This document shows, in pieces, positions 48,260 to 60,475 of a DNA stretch of 64,000 nucleotides. Numbering within the stretch: position 1 is the first letter of the stretch; every line of letters starts with the position of its first letter. Source of the DNA: Brassica napus (taxonomy: Eukaryota > Streptophyta > Magnoliopsida > Brassicales > Brassicaceae); contig NC_063448.1 in NCBI RefSeq assembly GCF_020379485.1, positions 11,121,726 through 11,185,725 of the forward strand, written 5' to 3'. The notes beneath the pieces were generated by a model, which did not search any database, was not told where the DNA came from, and worked only from the letters and a program-made list of their open reading frames with translations. The translations under genes and the position numbers were made by a program.

Positions 48260-49940
48260 TTTTTTTTGTTTTTTAAGTGGTAATTTAGATTAACTCTTCA
48301 ATAACTAGTTGAGATCACATCATATAGAACTGGAAAAGATCATTCCACGTGTGGAAGAAGAAGCCGCACAAAGTCACCTCCGACAGAGAAGCACCGGATT
48401 ATATGATAAAAATTATTTCTAATCAAAATGTAGTATTTAAGAGTCAATCTAATTCTACACGATTTAAATTCAAAGAGAGTGCAGATTAATGTCTAATCTA
48501 AGCGTAATCAAGGTTGTAACTAACAAGACTCTAAAGCAACAAAGTGACAAACTTTCGATCAATAGGATAAAGTATGACTCATGGGTCTAGGAATTTGACT
48601 TCAAATGACTAAGATCCAATCTAGAATGGCAAGATATCAATCAATATATTCCCTTAAGTCTAGACAACAATTCTAAACAAGTTCTTTGTCAAGATAAATG
48701 CTTATTTACTCTCATTGATCAAACATCAAATTTTTTTGGTTTGTGTCATTCAAGCAATCATTAAGAACATGTCCATTAACTATCTAAGTTTTCCTAACAT
48801 TAAATGTCTTTGGTTAAGCAACCAAAAATCAAAGTTGAGTTGGCTCAAACATTTTATCAAACACCTTTCGGGTGTAAAATGTCTAGAGTTCTAGTTTAGA
48901 GAGGCCAACACTAAACAAGGAAGGAAATAGATTAATTTAACTTTAAACACTCTAGATCTTCACTTAATCACTCTAATCATCCTAACCCATGAATCCAAAA
49001 AGTAACTACTCACTCATTATCATGATAGACATTAAATCATTGGTTGATTTAAAACTAAACATGATTAATGATCAAAGTAATCAAACAAACACAAAAAGAT
49101 ATAGAGCAAGATTGAATCTTTCACCCCAAAATGGTTTTTGATTTTAATAGATAACAAGATAATCTGTAAGATTAGGTTTACAAGGCATTTATACTAGTTT
49201 TAGATACAAAGGGGTAAAATAGTAAAATGATCTGCTTCGAACGACGGTCGCGATCATCCTTCCTCTGCGAACACATGCCGCGATCGTCGTGTGCAGGCCG
49301 CATGCATCATATCCCGCGATCTCGGGTTGCGAAACTAACAAAATGGATTCGTCGACACTTGACCGCGCGCATCTCTAGACCGCGACCGGAGTCCGCGAAA
49401 CACACGTAAAGACCGCGACCATCTCATCCTGCGGTAAAGGCCCGCGAAACTAACGGAGTGCTTTTGTCGATATCTCACCGCGACCATCATCGGCTTGCGA
49501 ACGTTGCTTGCGGTCGAGAGCATGGATTCGTCGAAGCTTGGCCGCAGTGGGCTTCATCCCGCGATGGTCGCCAGCGATGCACCTCCTCTTCGCAGCTAGC
49601 ACTTGGTCGCGGTTCCAGGCTGCTACCACGCCATTTGACATCATCTTGAATGTTTAATGACCCCTTAGACTCCAAAATATAACTAGCACTTCTCCAAACC
49701 TGCAAAACATTCAAATGCAATGCAATGCAGCCTAAACAAATTCTAAATGCATCTAAATGATCAATATATGAACTATAATGATGCTAAGAGCATGTAAATA
49801 TACAAGATATCATTATACTAGGAAAGATCTCGAGAATTAATTCTCGGAAACTAGGTACCAATAAGGAATCGAACCCTGGTGGGGAGTTGTAACTTAAGTG
49901 ACACTCCAACCACTTTGGTTGAGCGGGGTTGAATTGGTAT
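48260..49940 (-). mobile_element. 1.7-kb retroposon with tRNA-like head
   Basis: It is flanked by a perfect 16-bp duplication TACCAGTGATTTCTCT (48244-48259, 49941-49956). The left end is T-rich (poly-A tail on the minus strand). The right end, read on the minus strand, is tRNA-like: AAGTGGTTGGAGTGTC (box-A-like) and CAGGGTTCGATTCC (box-B-like). Between them lie about 1.5 kb with no ORF: an AT-rich part and a GC-rich repeat part (49220-49640). It is much longer than a SINE and lacks LINE coding. Confidence 0.75.
49220..49640. repeat. GC-rich degenerate tandem repeat within the retroposon
   Basis: A phrase of the type GGATTCGTCGAMRCTTGRCCGC recurs at roughly 75-100 bp spacing (about 49341, 49460, 49527), interleaved with GCGAAACTAAC and CCGCGACC/GCGATC motifs. 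It stands out sharply from AT-rich flanks. Short open frames here are by-products of composition. Confidence 0.6.
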
Positions 49941-49956
49941 TACCAGTGATTTCTCT

Positions 49957-50924
49957 AATAAACTTTTCTAAAAACTTAAGAATTACCAGTTATTTTGACA
50001 CAGTCGTTGTATGTTTTTTAATCAGTTGTCATGCAATGTTGCTATTATGTTTTATTTACATGTTAGATTTTTTTTATCAACATTTACATGTTAAATTAAA
50101 ATGTAGAAAAATCATAAACAGAAGATTCTCCTATTGAAAATTAAGGTGGGTCAATATCCATAGATTGACTAAACCTGAATCTACAATGTTACTAGATTCT
50201 GTAATAGTAAGACCCAGTGGTCCAGTCCATAACTGTATGCTCTACACTATACGTACAATAGCTTATTAGAGACGTCCCGTCACTCCCATTATTTTGGTTT
50301 TACTTTATGATTTTTGGGTCCATGTATATTCCAATTTTATTCCTTCATCATTTTTATCATAAATACTTAATTGTTTCCTTTTAAATATTGAAGCAAGTGT
50401 AAACTCTACAATATGGCACTTTTTAATGTAAAACACTCAAATTATTTCGACAAAGCTGATTCTTATAGATGCAAACAATATCATTTTATTTTGAATTATA
50501 TAATTAGGTGTAGTAAAAAAGATACACAGTCAGGATAAGGTAAACTATGATTTGTAGAAAGTTAATGATCTCGGCTAGTAACAGTTATGGTTATTCCCTG
50601 TGGTAGTAAAACATTAAAAGTACTATATACTTTTTTTACTGTTTCGATATAAAAGCATTACAGATTTACTGTTTCTATAAAAAGTTGCAACTTTAAAATT
50701 AGAAGTGACAGAAAACATGCGGCATAGTTACACTCCTATCGCTTGTACTAATTTTTTATTCTACAGCCTATAGTTTTCTCTCCGAGCTGTATGATCAATG
50801 ATCATACTGTTATGTTAATTTTTCTTTTCTTTCCCCAACGATCATACTGTTGAAATTACCGTTTACTGAATATACAATCAAATGAAGCCATGCAAATTTG
50901 ATCAACGAATTATTGCGAGTATTA
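49957..50924. other. Gene-less stretch
   Basis: AT-rich, no supported ORF, RNA gene or bounded repeat. Ends at TTA, one copy of the next MITE's target duplication. Confidence 0.6.
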
Positions 50925-51198
50925 GAGCACCCCCGTTAGTGAACTTATAGGAGGTTCACACATATTCCAAAAAAAAAAAAAAAATTAAAATAATGAATAG
51001 TGATGAACTTTTCTCTTTCCACCTCTTCCCAGTGAACCGGGTTCATCACTGTAGCGCGGACCCCACGGCACGTGGCGGCCCGCGATTGGTCCGATTAATT
51101 TTTTTTTTTTTTTTAAAAACAAAAATCAAACAGAAAAAAAATATAATAAAAAAATACTTTGTGAACCCCTTTAATGGGGTTCACTAATGGAGGTGCTC
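50925..51198. mobile_element. PIF/Harbinger MITE
   Basis: It starts GAGCACCCCCGTTAGTGAAC and ends GTTCACTAATGGAGGTGCTC. TTA occurs on both sides (50922-50924, 51199-51201). The interior is GC-rich in the middle (51040-51090), with A- and T-runs. Length 274 bp, non-coding. Confidence 0.85.
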
Positions 51199-51201
51199 TT
51201 A

Positions 51202-51584
51202 GGTGTGGACCGTATGGTTTGTAGCAACTCGTGGTCGTATCTCTGAACGATGTCGTACTTGGAAATACTAGCAATCGTAAATGAATGACACGTTTGTATA
51301 ATCGACGGTTAGGAGATATCCTAGGGAAGTTGAGAGACGACGTGGGCTGAATTACGAAGCTGTTGAACGGCGTGCAAGAGCGCGTGGGGCTCGATTCTCA
51401 CGTCGTTGAATGCTGACCGTCAGATTAAAATCATCGATCTATATAGATGCGTGCGGGAAGCCACATGCCGTTATGAAGCATTCTGATGACCATTACGTGT
51501 CGTCTTGGGATTAGATAATACTTCTAACTCCGTTTGTGATAGTTATTTGGAAGGCAAATAAGACAAATTTTTTTAACCATCAAA
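51202..51584. other. Gene-less stretch between MITE and Harbinger element
   Basis: Moderate GC content, no ORF or bounded repeat recognised. Confidence 0.55.
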
Positions 51585-51587
51585 TAA

Positions 51588-52750
51588 GAGCATCGTTATC
51601 GGCGGCCCTTAGGCCCGGACCTTATGTTATATTGGGTCGGAAATAAATCAAAAACATATAAAACCGTTTCGAACGGGCCTTAACTAAGGGGTGTTCGGCC
51701 TGGTTCTTAAGGCTACGTGGCAGCACTGGAGTGAGAGATGTAACCGAAGACGCGAAAGTCTTTTTCGTTGTGTTCTTCTGTCTTTCTCCAAAGCTCAATC
51801 AGATTCCGTAATCGAAAACGAAAATAGAAAGCTCGATGGCGAAGACCTGATCTCCAAATCGATCTCTTCAAATCGAAAGCCAAAGCTCACTCCACCTCCG
51901 TCTTCTCTCTTTCATAATCTCCGAAGACGAAGTCCCAGCTTCTGTCGGCCTTTGATCCCCATATCGAAATTCAAAGCTCAATCCACGTCGGTTCGCTTCC
52001 GGTCCAGTACGTCGAGAACCTATCATCCCCAAATCTTTTGAGAATCGACCCAATCTTAGCAAGGTATGTCTTTCACCTCCGATCTGAGATTGAATATTTG
52101 AGTAGGGTTGTGTAGATTGCATGCGAATAAAATCGTATAGATTCTATGGTTGTTTGATATCATTCTATGGTTGATATATATTCTATGGTTCGAGAACAAT
52201 TGTATAGATTCTATGGTTCAGAAAAAAACATCCTCCGTATAGATTGTATGATTGTTTCATATAGATTTTATGATATTCGTATAGATTGTATGATTGTATG
52301 TGAAAATAACTGATTTATAGTTTGATATATGTAAAAATTTGCAATTTTTGGAATGAACAAATTATAATTATAGTTTGATATCTGTGAAATTTTGAAAAAA
52401 ATTGTTTATTTTGACAATGTTAAAGTACATTTGTTGTTAATGTTAGCTGTATATTGAAGAAGACGCACCAGTAGACATTAGAATTATAGTTTGATATCCC
52501 GTTAGAATTATAGTTTGATATCCCGTTATATTTTAATGATCTTGTTAGGATAGTTGATAGCCTGTAGTTGTGTAATAACTTCAGATTAGACATTTCTTGT
52601 TGATGGTTAGCCATTATGTGCGTAACTTATTACTCTTCACTTCCTCATATTAAACCCCATCTCATCCCGCTTAAATATACACATCTACTTTCTCTTTTCT
52701 ATCATCTCATTAGGGGTTTTCCAATAAATCTCTTCTCTTTTCTTACTGGT
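51588..52750 (+). other. Harbinger 5' region with leader and short repeats
   Basis: Probably an untranslated leader ending at a GTATGT donor-like site near 52064, followed by an intron-like AT-rich stretch. A degenerate repeat of TATAGATTCTATGGTT fills 52125-52300. ATTATAGTTTGATATCCCGT is duplicated at about 52481-52530. An open frame at 51691-52041 lacks any known domain. Confidence 0.45.
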
Positions 52751-53641
52751 ATGGATCCAAGGAATCTTCATACTCAGTCCTCTAGTTACGTAGGACTGCT
52801 TCACAGTCAATAAGGAAGTGTTTTCCATGAAAACTTTCCTTATGAAAGTTTTCATTATAGTGTTAACTTTGGAGAATCAGAAATCCCGGCTTTCAGTTCA
52901 CAACAATCTGAAGACGCATCAGTAGACACACCAGTGGAGCGTCTTATAAAACATAAATGGACTCCAGCTGATGACGAGGTTCTAATCAGTGCGTGGCTTA
53001 ACACTTCTAAGGATGCTATTGTTGGAAATGAGCAGAAGTCGGAGACCTTCTGAAAACGGGTTGGAGATTATTATGCAGCAAGTCCTCATGGAGGAGAGGA
53101 TGGTGAAAAGAGAGAGCATCTTCATTGCAAGAAGAGGTGGCAGAGAATCAATGATCAGGTTAACAAGTTATGTGCTGCATACTCGGCAGCAGAGAGACAA
53201 ATAAGCAGTGGTGAGAATGACACTGATGTTCTGAAGAAAGCTCATGACATCTTCTTCTCTGATCAAGAGCACAAGTTTAACCTTGAGCATGCGTGGTGTG
53301 TGTTGAGGTATGAACAGAAATGGCTTAGCCTTAACACTCCTAAAGCTAGTGGCGTTTTGAAGAGGAAAAATGTTGAGACAAAAACCCAAACTTCAAGCAA
53401 CTATGTTGTTGATACTGAGAGCCGGCCTAAAGGTATAAAGGTTGCTAAGGCTAAAAGGAATACTGCTAAAGGGAAGTTTGTGGCTGAGTATGCGACCATT
53501 TGGGAAATGAAGAAGGAGGATTTGGAGATGAAGAAGAGACTGTCAAAGTTGGCTATACTAGACACTTTCCTTGCCAAGAAAGAACCATTAAGTGAGGCGG
53601 AAGAAGTTGTGAAGAATAAGCTCCTAGCCGAGTATTTCTGA
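52751..53641 (+). pseudogene. Harbinger ORF1, trihelix/Myb-like protein, two stops
   Basis: One frame of 296 codons from ATG 52751 to TGA at 53639-53641, with TAA at 52811-52813 (Gln context) and TGA at 53051-53053 (Trp context). The Myb/trihelix-like domain starts at HKWTPADDEVLISAWLNTS and continues past KRVGDYYAASP to KKRWQRINDQVNKLC. The C-terminal part is Lys-rich with a NAM-associated-like helix (EYATIWEMKKEDLEMKKRL). In active Harbinger elements this protein binds DNA and brings the transposase to the nucleus. Only two base changes interrupt it. Confidence 0.75.
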
Positions 53642-53910
53642 AAATTTGAACCTCTCTACGTGTCTGCTTATGTCTTTAAATTTCTATGTTGTTCATGTTT
53701 GCTCTATGCTCTATGTATCCTTGTTTGCTCTATGCTCTATGTAGCTCCTGTTTGCTTAAATGGCTTTTTATATATGAACCAGTTTTAATATATATGCTCA
53801 TGCGGCTGTTGTTTATGTGTAATGTTTTCAATGTACCTGCTTTATATGTTCCTGCTTTCTATGTGTATCTAATTTTAACTCCTTGCCAATTTCTGCAGGT
53901 TAAGTAAAAC

Positions 53911-54520
53911 ATGGGACTAGACTACAGCTATAGCCAGCCATCAGAGGATGAGGATTTATTTGGAAACTCAGTCGACAGTGGATACAGCGAGACGGATGAA
54001 CTAATTCGACGTGACAAAGCTGATTCACCGGTTCAGTACCCTCCGCAACCGGAGGTTGAGTTTGGCTTCCTGCAGATATGCTACTGTGGTGCTCAGCCAC
54101 TTGTTGCAACGTCTAACAGTAGGAATGATCCAGGTAAGATAACATGCTACTGTCTTGCATATGTACTCAATATATAGTCTTGCGTATGTGCTCAATTAGT
54201 CTTGCGTATGTGATACAGGTCGAAGATATTACAATTGTGCGAATGTAGACGACGGAGAATGCCATGTTTGGAAATGGTGGGATGTGACGGTGATGGAGGA
54301 GATGAGAGCCAGAGATAGACACGTCCTTCAGCTGGCTGAAAAGGTAGAAAATCTTACCCTTTTTAGTGACCATGAGACTGAGCAGAAGCTGCTAAGCCTA
54401 GAGAAGATTGTGTGTGATATAGCTAAGGAGAAATCATATTTTAGTAATGGGTTTGAGTACTTTGTAGGTGCAGTGGTTCTTGTACTAGTTTTAATAGGCG
54501 TGGTGCTTATGTTTGTGTAA
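53911..54520 (+). CDS. GRF zinc-finger membrane-anchored protein inside Harbinger
   Basis: Exons 53911-54133 and 54219-54520, with a GTAAGA donor and ACAG acceptor, give an uninterrupted 174-residue protein. The N-terminus is acidic (QPSEDEDLFGNSVDSGYSE). The GRF finger reads ICYCGAQPLV, NDPGRRYYNC, then DGECHVWKWWD. A heptad-like stretch (RDRHVLQLAEKVENLTLF) precedes a C-terminal hydrophobic segment (FVGAVVLVLVLIGVVLMFV) that could anchor it in a membrane. It lies 0.27 kb after ORF1 and 0.43 kb before the transposase, all co-directional. Similar stand-alone GRF proteins are numerous in plants. Whether it serves the element or is a captured host gene is not shown by sequence alone. Confidence 0.72.
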
Positions 54521-54948
54521 TGTATCGGAGAAATCAAAGTTTAGTAATGGGTTTGAGTACTCGGATGTAATGGTTTTTGTATTGTCTCGGATGTAATGGT
54601 TTTTGTTGTATTTGTTGTAATGGACATGTATTAGACTCTTGTATTTGTTGTAATGGACATGTATTAGACATTTACCAAGTCCAAGACTCAGTTTAAAATC
54701 ATTTTCTTATATATACAACTTATTAAAATAGACAAACATGGCATGAGACATTATAAGAAGTGAGTCACAAGATGTACTTGTATAACTCTTGTATAGCTCG
54801 TGATCCAGGAACAATAGCATCACGGGAGATTCATAGAAAATGCATTTCTTTTACCATATAAGTAAGAGACTTCTTCTCTCATTTGAAATATGCAATGTAT
54901 CCTCTTCTCTTAATTTTCATAACATTTTTTCTCTTTTAAAAATTGTCA

Positions 54949-56189
54949 ATGGCTTCTTCTTCCCTTTATCATTACCACAAAGATGATGATGATGATGCTT
55001 TTGATTCCATATTTGATGATTTATTTGAAGACAATGATTTCATTCCAGAACCAAAAGAGCGAAAAAACGTATTTTTATCATGAGAAACCGGGAAGAAGGC
55101 CACAAGAAGCTTTGGAATGATTATTTTAGTGACACTCCAACATTCCCCCGCAGTTTATTCTGGCTACGGTTTCGAATGAACAAGACATTATTCTTGCGTA
55201 TTGTGCATCGTATGTCTACAGAAGTTGAGTATTTTCAACCAAGAGAAGATGCAGCCAGACGGTCTAGTCTATCTCCGCTCCAAAAATGTACTGCAACAAT
55301 TCGTCAATTGGCGTATGGTGGTGGGGCTGATATAGTTGACGAATATGTCCAACTTAGTGAAACAACAGCTCAAAAATGTTTGCACCATTTTACCGCCGGA
55401 ATAATCCACTTGTATGGCGACGAATACTTAAGACGTCCCACACCGGAGGATCTGCAAAGACTACTATATATTGGAGAACAACGTGGATTTCCAGGGATGG
55501 TTGGAAGCATCGACTGTATGCATTGGGAGTGGAAGAATTGTCCCACCGCTTGGAAAGGAATGTATTCACGAGGAACCGAAAAACCAACAATTGTCTTGGA
55601 GGCCGCAGCTTCATATGACCTCTGGATATGACACGCGTTTTTTGGAGCTCCAGGTACTATGAACAATCTTAATATTCTTGATCGATCATCCGTTTTTGAT
55701 GACATTATTAATGGAATAGCGCCACAAGTAAACTTCTATGTAAATGGTAATCCGTACCATTTGGCATATTATCTTACGGATGATATTTATCCAAAATAGG
55801 CGACTTTTATTCGATCTATCCGACTACCACAAGGTCCGAAGAATTCATTATTTCCTAATACCCAAGAAGCTGTGCGAAAAGATGTCGAGCGTGCCTTTGG
55901 AGTTCTGCAAGCTAGATTTGCCGTTGTCAAAAATCCTTCTAATTTATGGGATAAAGACAAAATATCAAATATTATGAGAGCATGTATCATACTCCATAAT
56001 ATGATTGTCGAAGATGAACGATCATCATTCACTCAGTATGACGTTGATGAATTTCAAGAAAGAGAAGTGGTGGATACATTTTCCGTCACTATGCCTTCAA
56101 CCCTCGGCACTACAATTGATCGTCGAACGAGCGTTCGGAATAGACAAGACCATCAACATTTAAAAAATGATTTGATTGAAAATATATGA
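54949..56189 (+). pseudogene. PIF/Harbinger DDE transposase, decayed
   Basis: The ATG at 54949 opens an acidic N-terminus (YHKDDDDDAFDSIFDD). A 1-bp shift near 55075 moves the frame to RNREEGHKKLWNDYFS, LFWLRFRMNKTLFLRIVHR and on. The DDE_4 domain is visible: first Asp in GMVGSIDCMHWEWKNC, second Asp in SYDLW...HAFFGAPG, Glu in RKDVERAFGVLQARF. TGA at 55629-55631 and TAG at 55797-55799 replace Trp codons. A run of 369 codons is otherwise in one frame to the stop at 56187. The intact enzyme would cut at the TIRs and target TWA sites. Confidence 0.85.
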
Positions 56190-56685
56190 GCTAAATTTGA
56201 ACATATTCCAAATAACATATAATTTATAAGTTTCTATGAATTGAAAAAAATGTTTGTTTGCTTTTATTTATTATGATGTTTGTATTTTTTTTTTCAACTT
56301 TGTAATTTTCTTATGTTTTCAATTTTAATGTTAAACTTCTCTTTTATATGTTTTACTTAAAACTTCTATTTTATATGTCATTAATTATTAAAATAAACAA
56401 TTAATTTACTAAGAGACGAGAAAAGTCCTACCAATAATCTACAAATTTTAAAAAGTCCTTAGCTTTGTCGCTAAACATAAAAATACTAATATAATATGTT
56501 AAGGGTTTTTATTTTAGTCCCACCAATAATGATGCTCTAAGACAACTTAACTTCTTATATACTAGTAATGACTAATGAGTAATGACAATAGTAAACAATC
56601 TTTTTACTTTCATTCTTATCGATTGTAAGAACAACTCATTAAACACCTGAAAAAAAAGGGATACGAGAAAATAGAGTATTTTTTA

Positions 56686-56986
56686 GACCATCTGTAACTC
56701 ACCCTTATTTATATCTCTATATTTTTCTCTCAAATAGAGAAACTCTATTATAGAAGTGAAAATGCTTCAATATATGCTTCTATAATAGAGTTATCCCATT
56801 TATAGGGAAAAATATATAGATATGTTATTTTCACCTCTAAATATAGAAGCAAAAAGTAATTTTTCTCTATATTTTCTTCTAAAATAGAAGAACTCTGTTA
56901 TAGATGCATACATTGAAGCATTTTCACTTTTATAATATAAATCTCTATTTTAAAGGAAGTTATAGAGGTGTACATTGGAAATGATA
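56686..56986. repeat. Candidate MITE
   Basis: The left end ACCATCTGTAACTCACC resembles, inverted, the right end GGTGTACATTGGAAATGAT. Internal pairs such as ATAATAGAGTTATCC / AACTCTATTATAGAAG and TCTCTATATTTT occur in both orientations. No clear target duplication was found. It lies in the otherwise gene-less 56541-57161 stretch. Confidence 0.4.
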
Positions 56987-57169
56987 TTATTTCTGACAAA
57001 TTGTGAATTAGAGTTTGAACGGTTATAAATGATAATCACGAAGATGGCATGATATTATAGTTGGAGTGTGTTACTTGGCGAAAGAATCAATTAGAATTTT
57101 CATAAATTTAGAACGTGACGTTGCCTTATTTCTCCAAGCGTTATCTGGTTTTTGTATTATTATTTCATG

Positions 57170-57806
57170 TAGGCCTGGGAATAAAATCCATAATCCGAAA
57201 TCCGAACCGAACCCGAACCGAAAAACCCGATCCGTACCCATTCCGAAATGTAAAAAATATCCGAATGGATCTTGTAAGGTGGTATAAAACATATCCGGAC
57301 CCGAAGTGTTATTAACCGGATCCGAACAGATAACCCGAAAAACCGAAAAAAATCAAAAAATCCGAATAGATATCCGAAGAAACCGGTTTTATATCCAAAC
57401 TGATATACAATGTAATTATATGAAACATGAATATATACTTCAAATATTCAATTTCATATTTATTTTGATATGGTATTTAACAATAAGTATTTAAAATTTA
57501 AATAACTACTTTAAATACTTAATTATATATAAATAAGTATATATTTCTTATGTTTTGCTTTTAAATTTTAGATTTTATTTCGGGTATATCCGAACCGATC
57601 CGATATAACTCGAATCCGAATGATATATTGTTACTTTATGGGTTCTATGATGTGATACAAAACCGACCCGAATCCGATGTGTTATATCTGAACCCGATCC
57701 GTACTTGCAAATTTACTAGAATGAGATCTAGGAGGTGTTATCAAAAAAAACCAAAATCCGAAAAACCTGATCCGAATGCCAACGGGTATCCGAACGTCCA
57801 GGCCTA
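57170..57806. mobile_element. hAT-like ACCCGAA-rich element
   Basis: It starts TAGGCCTGGGAATAAAATCC and ends CCGAACGTCCAGGCCTA. It is flanked by the exact 8-bp duplication ATTTCATG (57162-57169, 57807-57814). CCGAACCGAACCCG-type arrays sit at both ends and the centre is AT-rich. Non-coding. Confidence 0.8.
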
Positions 57807-57986
57807 ATTTCATGTTTGCAACCTCACATATCCGTGATATGCGCATGCACATTCATCATATATAGTTATTTGGCACGAGAAGTAACTCGTTCACCATAAC
57901 TAAAACATAGAACATACTACGTATTAACTATAGTTTTGTTCTAATTTGGTATTTGTTCACTGATGAATTATTGTTCCATCCACTAT

Positions 57987-58112
57987 GTTTATTTTCTTTC
58001 CAATTACTATTTTCCTTGTATCCATTTTTCACATTAGTTGTTCCACTTCGTTTATTTTCTTTCCAATTACTATTTTCCTTGTATCCATTTTTCACATTAG
58101 TTGTTCCACTAC
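57987..58112 (+). repeat. 63-bp tandem duplication, two copies
   Basis: Units 57987-58049 and 58050-58112 both start GTTTATTTTCTTTCC and are identical by eye, indicating a recent duplication. Confidence 0.9.
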
Positions 58113-60084
58113 GGCACTACCACATTTGTAAGATGTGAAACCACTACTTATTACACCAATATGGCAGTATAGTTTTCGATGATAGAATAAAGTGAATCTA
58201 ATTAGGAATCGCTCGTGCTTTTAACCTTGGCAGGAGTGAGAGAAAGCGAGCTAAGGTGAGGATGTGAACTGTGAAACGGAGAAACGGCGCCGTGTAGGTC
58301 CAAATATATAATACAACAATAATATAATACAACATGTGTCGAAGTTACGCTAACGCACGCCCTCTGTTTCACTCTTACTCAACAACCATTGATTTGCCGT
58401 CCACTTCACGCGTGCCGAACGGTCAAAATTTTCAGACGCAAAAGCACCAAATCATGCTTTTCACTGTTCTTTCTCACTTTTTTGTTCTTCATTTCTAATG
58501 TTTTTATTTTTACAAGCTTCCACTCAATACAACGCAGAAATCCCCAATGGTGCATTAATTTTAGTAAAACATATGAGAGATTTTTCTTTCAATGAGATAT
58601 CATTTAGAGAAAAAATGAGAAAATAAATAATATTCACAGCTTCATTTTAATGTTAAATTTTTATTTACAAATTGATTCTTAAATTTTTACATAGTTTTGT
58701 TTATATTTTAAAATATTAAATGTATGTATTTTATATTTAAATAATATTATTAATAGTTTTATTCACACGATTATAAATTCATATAAACCATTGTAGAGTA
58801 TATTAAAAACTAAACTTATGTATATCATAATATTTGTTTAAAATAAAATTATTGTTAGATAAAATTTGTAAATTTTAAAATGGTAGCATTATTAAAATTT
58901 ATTAATAAGTATTAATAAAAATTATACTTGAAATATTATCTTTTGAAAAGAAAATGTAAAGATTTTTTTTTGAACAAATAATATTATAAAGTTATGTAAA
59001 GTGAAATCGTTTCATGAGAACAAATAATATTCTTTTTGAACAAATAATATTATTGCATGAACTCAATAAAGATTAATTGGAGCAAAAGTCTAGTTCATTT
59101 TGAATTTACATCATTAAAAAAAAGGTGACCATTGGAAATACTCTACAATTGTGATGAATAATTTGCATAAGAGTTGTTTGGGCACCAATAATCCTTTCTC
59201 GATGGGGTTATTATACCTTTGAATGTTACAAATTTAGACAGAACATGGTAAAATTTACTCAAGATGAAATTTACATGGCGCAAAAGAAAAAAGGTTTACT
59301 TTTAGCACAAGAGAAAAACATTTTTTTTTGTTAAGGAAAACGTTTTCTTGCTTATGAGATTTGCTAGTTGTCAACCAACCTCCATAAGTTCAAAAACGCA
59401 TGCTAAAACTCTGAGGAAAGCAGGGTAACAAAAGGTCTTGGAAAACCTATGGACGATCACAAATGACGAAATACCACCTAATCAGAACATACGAAAAGCT
59501 AAAGCTAGCTTTATCGGGTTTATAGTTTCGACTTCCGAATATGTCATAGGCGCAATGGTACACTGATATTAATATACCCCTAAGACGTCGTTTATAATCG
59601 TATGCATAATTTATATTAATAATATTATATTACTTCAATTTAATTAGACATATGATTTTAGATATGTAATATCTAATCAGTTTTATTATTATTTTTACAG
59701 TCATTTACTTATCATTTGGATATATTAGATTGCATTTAATTCTCTGAATTCAATTATAATATTTTTTACATTAAACATATTAAAATTATGATTAATTTTC
59801 TTATTTGTATTTACGTTGGTCACCTAAGATATATTGTGCTTAGAATTAAATATAAAATAAATTAAATTGTTGTGAGTATATCGAGTTACATATATTTTTT
59901 CAAATTCAAACTGAAGTATAATTATTTTTTATTATAATTAAGTAAAATTAAATTAATTTTATTTATCATTTAATGTGCATGTAGTTTCATAATATTTATC
60001 AAATTATATGTTGATTTAAAAAAAAAATTAGAAAATAAAGCGATGATCAATTTGCAGTTACATACATAAGTAACTAATACATTT

Positions 60085-60162
60085 TTGGAAGCTCATGAAC
60101 ACATAACAATATTTACAATAATTAAAATATTTTATAAATTCTAAATAATTTTATGTCTTAGA
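60085..60162 (-). repeat. Dispersed repeat, inverted partner of 48122-48197
   Basis: Reads TTTTGGAAGCTCATGAACAC at its start and AATAATTTTATGTCTTA at its end, the reverse complement of the 48-kb copy with only a few differences. Confidence 0.8.
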
Positions 60163-60475
60163 TTTATTAAATGGTAAACTGAAATTTATTTTAATAATCT
60201 TAAAATGAAAATTCAGATTTGCTTTGGTATTTTAATTATAGTCATATTAAGTTCCACAAACATAAAAACGTAAAATTTAAAAGTAAATTTAATATTATGA
60301 AAACAAATAATTTTAATAATGATAAAATATAATATACCTACTTCGTTAAAATATAATATATCTACTTCGTTAAAGTATATAATGTTATTATTTGTGAAAC
60401 ATTAGAACTTCTTTTTGTAGCTACATGTCATCACTAGGATGATTCTTCGAATTATTAGAGAAATAGGTTGGTCCA

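Larger units (their letters stand above)
51588..56537 (+). mobile_element. Complete PIF/Harbinger element with three ORFs
   Basis: The left TIR GAGCATCGTTATCGGCGG pairs imperfectly with the right end CCACCAATAATGATGCTC. TAA flanks both sides (51585-51587, 56538-56540). The plus strand carries a trihelix/Myb-like ORF1 (52751-53641), a GRF zinc-finger gene (53911-54520) and the DDE transposase (54949-56189). ORF1 and transposase are the normal Harbinger pair; a third gene between them is not standard. Several Trp-to-stop changes mark decay. Confidence 0.85.
57815..60475. other. Gene-less AT-rich stretch
   Basis: Contains the 63-bp tandem duplication (57987-58112), the dispersed repeat partner (60085-60162) and a 28-bp tandem near 60337-60378 (ATACCTACTTCGTTAAAATA type). 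A moderate-GC patch at 58200-58440 has no recognisable gene. Confidence 0.55.

Noticed and set aside
49860..49940. Functional tRNA genes at 3563, 6450, 22300, 47893 and 49860
   Set aside because: Only box A and box B resemblance remains. Acceptor and anticodon stems do not fold, and poly-A tails with target duplications show most of them to be SINE-type heads.
51691..52041. 116-residue frame at the start of the Harbinger element
   Set aside because: It has no domain and sits where a leader is expected, ahead of a splice-donor-like site; noted only as part of the 5' region.
55370..55705. Minus-strand frames opposite the Harbinger transposase
   Set aside because: They are shadows of the DDE domain frame on the plus strand.
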